DNA from: Chrysopilus asiliformis
Lineage: Eukaryota; Arthropoda; Insecta; Diptera; Rhagionidae
NCBI GenBank assembly: GCA_964034945.1
Contig: OZ035963.1
Coordinates: 41,625,090 to 41,689,089 of the forward strand
Length of the DNA stretch: 64,000 nt
Direction: 5' to 3'
In this document: positions 54,300 through 64,000 of the stretch, piece after piece
Layout: every line of letters begins with the position of its first letter
How positions within the stretch are numbered: position 1 is the stretch's first letter
The notes under the pieces: model-generated
Databases searched by the model: none
What the model was told of the DNA's origin: nothing
The model's input: only the letters and a program-made list of their open reading frames with translations
Position numbers and translations under genes: made by a program

Positions 54300-56278
54300 A
54301 ATGTGAAAGATGAATCAATTTGTGAACTAAAAAGTTTAGGCGAAGAGGTAAAGGAGGGCGAAAAAGGCAGATACTTAAAAGCCGGCATTATATCGGTGCT
54401 TTTATGACAAAGTCACAAAAAAATCGGCATTTTTCAGGAGAGCGATTTTAAGAGTAAAATAAAATTCTGAAAAAAACTATAAGTATTTAACACATGTGAA
54501 GTATACCATTCGATAGCCAAATGGGAGCGTATTTCATCCATAGTATTTGCATATCTTTTTTCAAAAAAGCGATACTATTAAAAATATAAAAAAATTCTTT
54601 TGACTTATTAAGAAATACGATTAATTCATATCCACGAAAAACTTATGTAACATAAAGGCTTTTACCAAATTCGTTAAAGACGAACTTCGTTATGTGTGCC
54701 AAGAATACGACAGCTGGCTTACGTAATTATATAGTTCGATTTTAAAACAATTTTCTTCTCAATAAAATCTATATCAGCCATTTCCCATGTTATCTCCTGG
54801 TCACATTTGAATAAAACTCTTAATAATCATAAATTTCTAAAAAAAATATTTACCAAACTTGCATCTTGAGAATCATGGCCAGCAACGTGACACAAAACTT
54901 GCAGCAAGCTGTTCAAGTCGAGCAAAATCGATCATACATTATAGTTGATTTTGCTAGATATCTGCGCGTCAAGCGCAATCGAAAAGAAGTGACAGTTCGG
55001 TAAAAAGCATCGGTGAAAAATCGCAGGTGTAAATGGGGCCTAGACCTGCCAATTTTATTCAAAATTTATTCTACGAATTGTATGCATCTATCGCAGAATA
55101 AACTCACTTTTAGTGAAAGTGGTCAAAATTGGAATTTATTCCGGCAGTTTTACATGAAAAAATTCGAGTTTGGGCGAATTAAGTATCGCCGAAGAAGATT
55201 CAAAGAATAAAAGGTCGGATGTGCCTAAAATTTTTAAAATCCACGAAACCTTATATTGAGGTTTTCATGCATACATTTTTCTATGGAATTAATTTTCACG
55301 GTTTTTACGAATCTGCAGTAGGATTCTTGGCAAAAATCGATAAATAACGATCTGGAAAGATCGCTAAGGGTATTATTGTGCACAGGTGGTTAATTTTCCC
55401 TCTGGCGGCGAAAATTTAAATACAATCTTGACAGTAGCGGCAAATTTAAAATTTGTTTTAAATTCAACATATTTTGAAAAGTGAACAAATAACAATTTTC
55501 TGTGAAAAGTATTTATATAAGTCGGGCGGCCAGCCGGCAGTTTTTTATGCAATTCTAAATGGATTTCCGCACACTTTTCCTTTGAAAAACAACACAGAAA
55601 AGTCTCCGAAAATCGTTTTAGAATTTCGCCGGATTAGTCAAATGAAAAGGTTTTACGTTTTTGGGAAAAATTTTTAATAATCACAACAAAAAAATGTCAC
55701 AGAAATAAACACAAATGGTTGAGGTTAAATACAAAAGATTTTTTCTTGCTGTCAGCAATTTCGATTGAATTCAATTTCATTGCACTTTCTTGCTGCCAAC
55801 ATGTGTTTCCCTTCCTCTTTCCGCACTACAACCGGTTTCCGCTGTTGGCCTCCGCAAGCAAGAGTAATTTTCATTTCGCTGTGCGTGAAAGATTTTTTTT
55901 CATCAGCGGTTTGAAAATTTCAACTTGATCACAAGGTAAAGGCGAATTTAATTTCGTTTTTTTAAAGAAAAGGGAAATGCGAGTAATGTTTAGACAATTA
56001 AGGGACACATTCAACATTTTATTTCGTTTTTGCCAACGCGACAACAATTAAACAACATTCTTAAGTGGACGAAACTCAAACATTAGTGTTTATCGACTGG
56101 TCCGAGAGCAGTCGTTATGAAAATTCGTATTGGAAGGCTCAGCATTGCCAGAGTCATAGTCGAGGGTAATTTTATTGGAAAGTTGACAGCGAGAAACAAA
56201 TACAACGCCATTTTATATCACTACCAAAAACGTAAAAGCTCTTATTCGTATTTATGGATAACGACATCGCTATGGATA
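54300..56278. other. Largely unassigned sequence
   Basis: 54297-54407 continues open (CELKSLGEEVKEGEKGRYLK) but is too short to assign. CTGCAGTAGGATTCTTGGCA (about 55313) is partly mirrored at 58983-59000. No other gene, RNA or mobile element can be supported. Confidence 0.4.
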
Positions 56279-56741
56279 CCCAGTGAAAAAATAATAAGGC
56301 CTTATGCATAAGCAGGTCGTAAGCAGGTAAATGGAGATATACAATATTCATATGCGGGAAAAAGATGGTAGATTTTAGCAAATACACGGGAAGTGGAGAT
56401 TCAAACCAGCACAAAAATCTGACCCAAGATGCAAACCTCCGAGACGGGAACTTTTAGTTTGACGTTTCATTTTTGCCGCAAATTCACCTGCATTGGATTG
56501 ACAAAATTTTGAAGGTAAGTTGTTCTTTTATTAATAAAAATAATAAGTTAATAGTGCTAAAAACTGTGATAATGTGTTCTCAGAACACATCCCAAATGTG
56601 TCGAAATAAATTTTTGTTCGTGTTCGCTAAAATAATTCAGGAAAAAAGATTTTCTTAATGTCATTCTCGTGCGTGTTGTTTTATGTTTAATTATTTTTAC
56701 GGCTTAGATGTTTAGTTTTGGGAAAAATGTAGTTAATGTTT

Positions 56742-56864
56742 GAAAACACTAACTACAACACACAAGTTTCGATCGTGGTTATTAAGCCCCATGAATTGGC
56801 CCCACGCCTATTCATGGGGCTTCGTAATCACGATCGAAACTTGTGTGTTGTTGTTAGTGTTTTC
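56742..56864. repeat. Foldback hairpin, ~53-bp arms
   Basis: GAAAACACTAACTACAACAC to GGGGCCAATTCATGGGGCTT pairs with its complement around a ~14-nt loop. It lies in the 5' part of the TNP2-like element. Confidence 0.8.
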
Positions 56865-57201
56865 TACCGGCTACGCCACGACTTTCGCCCGGAGATTTCT
56901 TGCCCGGGAAAAATGGTATTTTATCTGGACAAAAGTCTCAATATAAATTGGACATTTGTGCGGAAAATAAATGGACATTTTTTCGGAAATTTCTACGGAA
57001 TATCCGGAATATTTCATAAAATAATTAAAAACAAATATTTTTTTTCATTTTTGCCTTTTACCATAAACCGATAATAAAAGGTTTCATTATCTTTTAGGTG
57101 GACAATTTTTGGAGCAAAAGGACGAAAAATAAAATTGATCTCTAAAAATCTTGTAAGTATATTTTTGTTCAACAAATTTTTATAATATATTTTGCCTGAT
57201 A

Positions 57202-58204
57202 ATGGACGATCTTTCCTATAGACGTCGTCGGCAAATTATATGCCAAATCGCCGACGATAACCTCAACTATTTTTATTCAGATCTCCAATCTGAAGAACCT
57301 TCGTGTTTACCACCATCAAATGTGGAATTTCCTAGTGCGGGAAGGGAAAGCGATCTTGCGTGTGATACCACAAGTGATGATCGAGTTTTTTTAGATTATT
57401 TTAGCGATGCATCAGACAATTCTGATATAGAAATAAGTGTGGATCAGAAATCCCAATTAGCTGCAAAACTTGGTCATTGGATGCTACACCACAACATTTC
57501 TGTTCGACCTTTTAAAAATTCTAAACGAATTTGGCCTTGCTGTGGCAATTTCGAGACAGGGGCTTATTTCCAAAACAGCACAAAGCTGTGTGCCGATAAT
57601 TCAACAAGTTGATGATGGTGAATTTATGTACATAGGGATACAAAATTCCATAAATTCTTTTAACAACTCTCACTTGTCAAATTTGAACGAAATAATTATA
57701 GACTGCAATATAGATGGGCTACCATTATTCAAAAGTTCACGAAAAACTATAGGTCACATTGTTAATGCTGGACAGTCTTGTCCTTTTGTTATCGGTGCTT
57801 TTACAGGGCACGGTCATCCAAAAAGCACCGAGTGGTTCTTGGACGATTTCGTGAAAGAAGTTACCGATTTGCGCGAAAATGGGATTGCAATTAATCATTG
57901 CACTAAAAGGAAACCTTTTTCCGTTCGTTTGTTTACTTGTGATGCACCTGCTAAGTCATTTTGTAAATCAGTAAAGCATCACAATTCTCACTCTGGTTGC
58001 CATGAATGCAACCAAAAAGGATTTACTATGGAGCATACTACGGTCTACAATCTTACTTCAGGTACTATGGGGACTGATGAAAGTTTTGAACACAGAGCAG
58101 ATCCGAACCATCAAAATTTGCAAAGTCCTACTATTTTAGAAAGAGCCAGTTTTAAAATGGTTTCTCAATTCTTTTATATCAGCTCAACTATATTTTCAAC
58201 ATGA
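57202..58204 (+). pseudogene. TNP2/EnSpm-like transposase, frameshifted
   Basis: Start MDDLSYRRRRQIICQIADDN at 57202; the frame shifts near 57510, after KLGHWMLHHNISV, into DLLKILNEFGLAVAI. It then carries IDCNIDGLPLFKSS and LFTCDAPAKSF, with C..C at SGCHECNQKG. DG.PLFKSS and CDAPA are the pattern of the transposase_21/TNP2 catalytic region of CACTA elements, with the Asp residues in place. It stops at 58202-58204, well short of full length, after RASFKMVSQF. Inactive; family by motif only. Confidence 0.65.
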
Positions 58205-58430
58205 CATCAATCACCAACATGCCCACAAATGTTCAACATCAACTTCAATACAGCTAATTGACAAGAATGTTGAGAAGAAGGTTTCTAGTTTGTGGGCGCG
58301 TTTAATCTTTCTCTTCACTCTTGTTTTTTGTATTATTTTTTTTCTATGGCTTAGTACGCTATGCATTTTTAATAATATATTAGTGTTTTTTTCTGTCTAG
58401 TGTTATTTACTGTTTCAGGTGATCCTAAAC

Positions 58431-58688
58431 ATGTCTGAGAGAAATCCTAAACGAAAATTAGACGAACATGATTTTCAGAACGAAGAAGTTCTCATTGCCG
58501 TTAATCGTCCAAAAAAGAGGGATTTCAGAAATGAAGACCTTCAAAAATTGCGATTAGTACCGAGGAAGGTGGAAATTGCGCCGATTCATAACACCCGCAT
58601 AGTACCGGAACAAAGCCACACAGAACACGAATTGGCGGAGTTTCTATTTTTATATGATGAAAAATTTTGTGATATGTACAATAAATGA
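58431..58688 (+). CDS. Small basic/charged protein, unknown
   Basis: After a TACTGTTTCAG acceptor (~58418), ATG at 58431 gives MSERNPKRKLDEHDFQNEEV, then KKRDFRNEDLQKLRLVPRK and a hydrophobic-acidic end ELAEFLFLYDEKF; stop at 58686-58688, followed by an AATAAA. It has a bipartite KR-rich, NLS-like start. I do not recognise it. Its place at the 3' end of the TNP2-like element suggests an accessory exon of that element. Confidence 0.4.
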   Translation: MSERNPKRKLDEHDFQNEEVLIAVNRPKKRDFRNEDLQKLRLVPRKVEIAPIHNTRIVPEQSHTEHELAEFLFLYDEKFCDMYNK

Positions 58689-58998
58689 ATTGATATTTTT
58701 GTTAATAAAAACTAAATATAAAAAAAAATATCTTTATTTTATTTAAATTTCCCTCCAAATATTTTACAGCTAGCGCCATCTACTGTGATACCGAAAACAG
58801 CGCCATCTATTAGCAGCTTCCGACCTGCTTACGAATTGCTCACGCGTACTGCTTATTTTATGTGAAATGGGCAATGCTTCGGTTATGGGAGCATAAGCAC
58901 TCCGTAAGTTATACGCGTAAGTTGTACATAAGCACTTAATAAGCACTTATGCATTCACTGGGTAACTACATCGTTATAAGTGCCAAGAATCCTACTGC

Positions 58999-59145
58999 TG
59001 AAGTCAAAATTTCAAAATACAAAATGGCGAATCCAATATGGCGGTCAAAAAAGATAAAATTCATTAGATTACGCTGAAAACTAGTACGTAATTTTACCGC
59101 CATATTGGATACGCCATTTTGAATTTTTGACTTTAGATTCATAAT
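58999..59145. repeat. Foldback hairpin, ~50-bp arms
   Basis: AAGTCAAAATTTCAAAAT, then AATGGCGAATCCAATATGGC, is mirrored by GCCATATTGGATACGCCATT and TTGAATTTTTGACTTT. A short M-like unit (TCAGCGACCCCAAAAACC) follows at 59146-59164. Confidence 0.8.
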
Positions 59146-59164
59146 CAGCGACCCCAAAAACCTT

Positions 59165-59433
59165 TATAAAGCTGATTATCGATTTTTTAACTGTAATAGA
59201 TTTGCCACAGTTACATTTAATCTGCAAAATAGCTACTTTTTGCTTTTTATTTATTTATAAAATGCAGTAATTATAAAAAAAGCGCATATTACTTTTTTTC
59301 ATAACAATTGATGTCCTAGGATACTTACGAAATGAATTTAGTCAATACAAGTACATGAAATATATGTTATAATATTAAAAAACTGAATTAGAAAAGGTGT
59401 TGTTGTATAACAACACTATGCAATAAAGAGTTA
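59165..59433. other. Non-coding spacer
   Basis: Nothing recognised. Confidence 0.4.
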
Positions 59434-59934
59434 AGGGCCAAACAGATGACGGCAGCAACTGCGACTGCGGCGTCGACTACGACGTCAAAAAAATTAGAAA
59501 CCATGAATTCATATGGGGCAGCCTACATGATGGCAGCAACTGCGACTGCGGCTTCCGCTTCAAAATAAATTTAGCAAAATCTCTAAATTGGACGCCGTCG
59601 TCGTGGTGGTGCCACCGAAAATTTTAGAGAAAATGAGGAATGACAACACCGATATATAATAAGTGAACGTCAAAAGTGTTTTGTGCAATATAATAACATT
59701 AATTAATAATAACATTATAATAATGCAAAAACGCACACACAATTAACATCAATTTTTGAAAATTATCGTACAGAACAATCATTTTTTATATCTTGCAAAC
59801 ACGATTCAGAAATGTCAAAGTTTTTGTTGTTGGAACGCTGCCCGACGTCGAGTTTCATGCATGTGTTCCACTCGACTTTTCGACGCCCAAAATGACGTCG
59901 CAGTCGCAGTTGCTGCCGTTATCTGTTTGGCCCT
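59434..59934. mobile_element. PIF/Harbinger-type MITE
   Basis: AGGGCCAAACAGATGACGGC and the near-complement (GCCGTTATCTGTTTGGCCCT) bound 501 bp; TTA occurs at 59431-59433 and 59935-59937. GGGCC starts and TTA duplication are standard for PIF/Harbinger. CAGCAACTGCGACTGCGGC is duplicated inside the left part. Confidence 0.85.
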
Positions 59935-59937
59935 TTA

Positions 59938-61465
59938 ATTGGGCACATGAAAATTTTCATGAAAATTGTTATGAAAATTTTCGGACTGCATATTGACGTT
60001 TTTTGGGCTCTTGGGTCTGGCAACACTGCTTCTAATATAGAACTTGGAAGAGAATTAGTCGACACCAGTTGTAAAGGCCATTTCAATTTTCAGTTTCAGT
60101 TAAATTATATCTGCTGACTTGATGTTTCTGTTTTGGCTGAGCTTGAGGCGAGAGCGTTGTTTGTACGATCGGCGGTGGTGGTGGTAGTGCCCTGCATCTG
60201 GCAGATTTTGTTTATTGCATTCCTATGATGTGGAAAACAATACATGTGGCTACATAGTGTTATGTGAATTTATACGAATATATGATGTGCTATGAAAGCA
60301 TATATAAAAAGTTTATAAAAATTTGATATTTCATAAAAAGTGTCAACATGTTAAAAGGTGATAAGAAGTGGCAGATATTGTTGTATTTTTTTTTTAATAT
60401 ATAGCCGTTTAAAAAAGACCACTGACGTTGCAGAGCATGAATAAAAAAAAATTTACGGCCAACTTCGTTTTTAAAAAGGTTGGTTTCTGAAAAAAATCAA
60501 TTTGTATCCATACGCGCTTTTGAGTGTTTATCGAATTTTTAGAATTTAAATCGGTGTCAGTGTTATCAAAACAGTATAGAGATTTGCTAGTTGTAAGAAA
60601 AGACCAAAATGCTGGCCTTTTCGCTGATCTTTTTACTATTTTATCGATTCGTGTCTGCTCAGAAATTTTTTTAGTAAAACCGGGTTTTTCCTGGAGCTGG
60701 AGTTCATTTTATGGTATTTGCTGTATATACCTAAAGTCCATTGCAAACAACATATGTAATTTAATCTTTGGAAATTCGTTGTCTATTCATTCGCAATCAA
60801 CGCAACATTTCTTACTCTAATTGCGGATCTAACCATAAAAAATACGCGATTCCTAATTGTCTTTTCAGATTATTACATTTGCAATGAATACAAATTTTTT
60901 GTTTGATTATATAACATTGTTTGTATTTTTACCACACAAACTTATTTGGAATTTCATATCGAGAAGGCATGTATTTGACGCTTCACATCCCACACTCAAT
61001 GTTTAGTTAAAAAAAAGTAACAAACCGGCTTAGTAACCTTGTAAGACGCATGTTTACAGTGACTGACAGTGACGTCCAACTTACTAAGAACGTTGATAAT
61101 CTAATTTGCTTACCAGTCAATAAAGAGAAATAATAGGAGAGATTTCTAAAAAAATTAATATTATGTGAGGCAGTGGCTTCTTTGCAATGATTGTAATGAA
61201 AAATAGAGGGGCGTATTCATAGTAACATAAATACTTATTCATATAAATACAGTTTTCTTTATTATAAGTTTAAACAGACAGAAAACCATGATTAACTTTT
61301 AGAATCTGTTCTTTTTATTTCTCTTCCTGTATATTTAAGGGCAAAAATAGAATAAATTGTCCTATTTTTGGTATGGGGGAATGGTGTCCCTAGAACTGAA
61401 TACTGTTGACCATGTTCAGATTGGTTGAAATAGTCCGCCTAACGCCCGTCAAAGATTTGAGCTAA
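59938..61465. other. Low-repeat stretch without recognised gene
   Basis: This is the longest part of the window without identifiable mobile DNA. Short frames such as 60524-60820 show no known motif. It could be unique intergenic or UTR/intronic DNA. Confidence 0.35.
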
Positions 61466-61965
61466 AGCAGGGAATAAACGCTCACGCATGCCCTACAACA
61501 TGCTGTCACTCCAAAAGTTGGTTTTGCTACACACGTATCGATCATGTTGTCAGTCTTCATTCGTTTCCAACTTTTCAAGGAGATAAGATCGTAATTTTTT
61601 TTGAATTTGCAAAATGAGGATGAAGCATTTCGAAAAATTCTTCCCAAAATGTTTTGTCTTTCAAAGAAGCCATTTTTTATTATTTTATTGCACTTCTAAT
61701 TGTTTTCGTGAATTCACTTTTTTACTTCAACAGATGTTACTCGTTCAAAAATTTCACAAGAATGAACGAATGTCCTACATCACAGCAATACACCTGCGAT
61801 CATGTTGGCCAACCTAAGCCACGTCCACAAAAATCAAAGATAGTTTGATATTTGGCGATCATGATCGCCAACACAAGTTTTTGTTGTCCGTCAGCACTAC
61901 ACACGCTCAAATTGGCGTGACAACATGAAATGTTGTAGGGCATGCGTGAGCGTTTATTGCCTGCT
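61466..61965. mobile_element. TAA-type MITE with ~40-bp TIRs
   Basis: AGCAGGGAATAAACGCTCAC plus GCATGCCCTACAACAT is matched inverted at the right end. TAA occurs at 61463-61465 and 61966-61968. 500 bp. PIF/Harbinger-like by duplication. No coding motif was seen. Confidence 0.75.
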
Positions 61966-62054
61966 TAAGCTATGTGAGCGAGGCTAGCTATAGTTACATA
62001 GGTTAGCTCACATCGTTGCACACTTGAGCTGAACTACGCGGCGATATTTAAATA

Positions 62055-62241
62055 AAGGAGGATCTCCATTACCATGGCTTCTGTAACTGCAAAAAAATGC
62101 AGAAAACTAGAGCAAGATAAACTTATGTAGATCTAAATAGGAATGACTGAATACAAGTATAAACGCTTTCACTTCCAGTTTAACACTTTTATAGCAATCA
62201 TATCAAACCTTATGCTATGAATATAAGGTTCAAATTAACAT
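62055..62241 (-). mobile_element. Partial copy of the 50568-51040 element
   Basis: Reverse-oriented match: CTCCATTACCATGGCTTCTG, TAGATCTAAATAGGAATGAC and CCTTATGCTATGAATATAA. The other end is missing. Confidence 0.65.
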
Positions 62242-62399
62242 AGAAATAAAGCTATACAGCTGTATGTGTGTGGTTGAACTCCATGAAAAATGACAGATAC
62301 CAAGACCGTCTACATACAAAGCCATGCACTAAGAGAGTTACTACCACATATACATGGCCAAGTAGGGTCGCTGATGAATTGTCTAACACAGCGGGCTGC

Positions 62400-62580
62400 A
62401 GCCATGGCACCAAGGGCAACTTCGAGGCTCAAATTGCCCTTTTATACATCGATTCTTCATGCTACCCGTTTCATTCTGGCTTGTACGAAAACTGCATACA
62501 TACGCATATGAAAGAAATAATCTGTTTCACCTTGCATATAACCCGTTCTGCTTCCACTTGTGCATTTTACATACCATGGA
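62400..62580 (+). repeat. Repeat shared with 38280-38480
   Basis: ATCGATTCTTCATGCTACCC, AATAATCTGTTTCACC and TCTGCTTCCACTTGTG follow the order seen at 38340-38460. Surrounding short frames are not coding. Confidence 0.5.
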
Positions 62581-63339
62581 GCTTTGCTGAGCTCTAAGTA
62601 AGGCCATTTATGCGAGAGATTTTTATTAGCTCCAGTTGTCATTAGGACATTGACTGAAGCGGTGGTGTATTTCATACTGCTGAAAATCATGAAAAATTTA
62701 ACACTGCTGAAAATCATGAAGCGTTCTGTCTCAAAAGACGACACGAATTTTGGACATGATTGTTTCCTTATTCGGTGTGATAACACAATGCAATGTTTAC
62801 TATGATTTCAGGAAATTAAAACAATAAAAAAATATAAATTATATAGGCATTTTCAGTCGTTTCATAAAATTGATTTGATCAATGTTTCTGGTTTTATGAA
62901 ATTATTTTTATTTTTCGATTGTAATTCGGAAATTTCATAGAAAAGTTTTTCATTATCAAAACTTTTTTTTAACGTAAAGTAAAACAATTAACAGTGTCAA
63001 AACCAAGCATAACGAAAAAGAGCTTTCAACAAAGTGGCTCGGAGAGTAAGCCATATAAACAAGTAAATCGCTTGTCAGTGGTAGTGGATGCCCGAGAACT
63101 TTCAAAGCTTTCCTGGCCCTGCTCTAACATGTCGTCGGCATGAAGTTTCCGATTTTTTTTTTGCGGTTCTATATCAATTAGGTTCCTATATTATCGTTTA
63201 AATAAATTTGGAGGGAATGAAAATGAAAACAAAAACCATTTTCGTTATTTTATGATTTTTATTTGAAAGCAAAACAAATTTGCATATAATGGAAAAAAAT
63301 TGAGTATGGAATTCAAAAATATATCATCAGCTTAAACCG
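62581..63339. other. Non-coding spacer with one shared repeat
   Basis: 62908-63010 matches 41245-41330 (TTCGATTGTAATTCGGAAAT). ACTGCTGAAAATCATGAA is tandemly repeated near 62678-62720. No gene recognised. Confidence 0.45.
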
Positions 63340-63575
63340 GAATTATGCTAAGTCCGAAATATCAAATTTTACAGAAGAGCAAAAAAAACCTTGTTAAATC
63401 ATTTTAATTATCATTTAAGGAAAACTGAGTTTTTTTAAATTAGGCTCAGTTTTCTTTAAATGAAACTCAGTTATCTTGAAATGGAAATTACAATGATTTA
63501 ACAAGACTTTTCTGCTCTTCTGTAAAATTTGATATTTTGGACTTAGCACAATTTCACTTTAAGCTGATATTTAAA
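63340..63575. repeat. Foldback hairpin related to the 12.2/12.95-kb flanks
   Basis: GTCCGAAATATCAAATTTTA, CAGAAGAGC and TTGTTAAATCATTTTAAT are mirrored on the other side, with a short loop near 63440. Both arms resemble the host sequence around the PIF-like MITE at 12271-12938 and provide its unoccupied site GTGCTAAGTCC. Confidence 0.75.
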
Positions 63576-63691
63576 ACAATTACTTTTTTATTGTATAATG
63601 GACAATAACGGACAAAGTGGATTTGTATTTCGAATTACAGCACGGCACGTATTAAACGAACGAATCACAAAATTTACTACACCTCTATTAA

Positions 63692-64000
63692 CCCTTCGTT
63701 GGACCCCTATTTCATACAACGTATTTTGGACCCCTCTGGTACAATTGTACCAGTGGGAACTTCATATGGTGCCATAAGTGCCAATATTTTTTTGCTGATT
63801 ATCTTTTGAATTGCAGGATTTTACATTTACAGAAGTGTAGGTACAAATGTACCAAGGGAGATCAACGACGCACATCTTTTTTATTTTTTGGCTTCAGACG
63901 GAACCCAAAATATTAAAACCTATTCTGGTTTTCGGAAAATTATTTCCAAACCTTAATTGAGGCATTCCTGAAATTTTAAATTTCTATGCATATATTTAGC
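63692..64000 (+). mobile_element. Possible piggyBac-type element, left end
   Basis: TTAA (63688-63691) followed by CCCTTCGTTGGACCCC is the look of other TTAA/CCC elements here. The internal palindrome GGTACAATTGTACC sits near 63739. The right end is beyond the window. Confidence 0.4.

Larger units (their letters stand above)
56279..58962 (+). mobile_element. 2.7-kb DNA transposon with TNP2-like gene, CCCAG ends
   Basis: CCCAGTGAA at the left and TTCACTGGG at the right, with TA at 56277-56278 and 58963-58964. Subterminal GCATAAGC/GCTTATGC and GTAAGCAGG motifs repeat in both orientations, as in CACTA elements. The flanks form an imperfect palindrome (ATAACGACATCG...ACATCGTTAT). It encodes a frameshifted transposase (57202-58204) and a second small protein (58431-58688). 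Confidence 0.6.

Noticed and set aside
55474..57074. Several 60-110 codon forward frames
   Set aside because: Low-complexity or hairpin sequence without domain motifs, splice context or homology I can recognise.
61462..61848. Small overlapping frames near 61.6 kb
   Set aside because: They lie in the TAA-type MITE and have no recognisable domain.

Overview
This window looks like a non-coding, transposon-saturated stretch of an AT-rich arthropod nuclear genome. It has spliced genes with GT..AG introns, long A/T runs and no bacterial-style operons. An insect is likely: the one host gene is an insect-like ubiquilin, and the rest is Helitrons, THAP/P-like, hAT, piggyBac, Tc1/mariner/pogo, PIF/Harbinger, CACTA-like and LINE remnants plus tRNA-derived SINEs. 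I cannot name the species; a dipteran is only a guess.

Layout. 1-8.1 kb: dispersed repeats, a 90-bp satellite, SINE-like pieces, and a deletion-derivative Helitron (3370-5495) made of a TC 5' end, two minisatellites, the last ~80 codons of the helicase and a hairpin/CTAG 3' end. A second Helitron-like element follows with a ~120-bp minisatellite. 8.1-22.2 kb: TIR elements, then a ~2.2 kb composite block (pogo + PIF-like MITE + LINE + family-F element; 11901-14144). The block recurs at 18024-21955 with two extra transposons, and the host DNA flanking the second copy is itself duplicated. 22.2-28.4 kb: broken transposase genes and a multi-copy arthropod gene split by a P-like and a TTAA-type element. 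28.7-37.5 kb: the 3' exons of ubiquilin (31279-31759 and 36065-36141), surrounded by MITEs. 37.5-44.4 kb: a CACTA-ended element, a CXC-motif exon and a mariner-type transposase fragment. 44.4-50.1 kb: a giant inverted repeat (two ~1.05-kb arms) enclosing an apparent zeste/Myb-SANT-like coding start split by two hAT insertions. 50.1-54.3 kb: a retropepsin fragment, family F, and a foldback element carrying a captured Hop/STI1 TPR fragment. 56.3-59 kb: a 2.7-kb element with a TNP2-like transposase. 59-64 kb: MITEs and sparse sequence.

Most mobile-element boundaries were fixed by matching terminal inverted repeats with target-site duplications. Several are confirmed by an unoccupied copy of the same site elsewhere in the window or by restoring an interrupted reading frame. 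Apart from ubiquilin, nearly all coding matches are broken, so the window is best read as an intronic/intergenic archive of nested transposition. All family names rest on motif recognition by eye; no database search was run.
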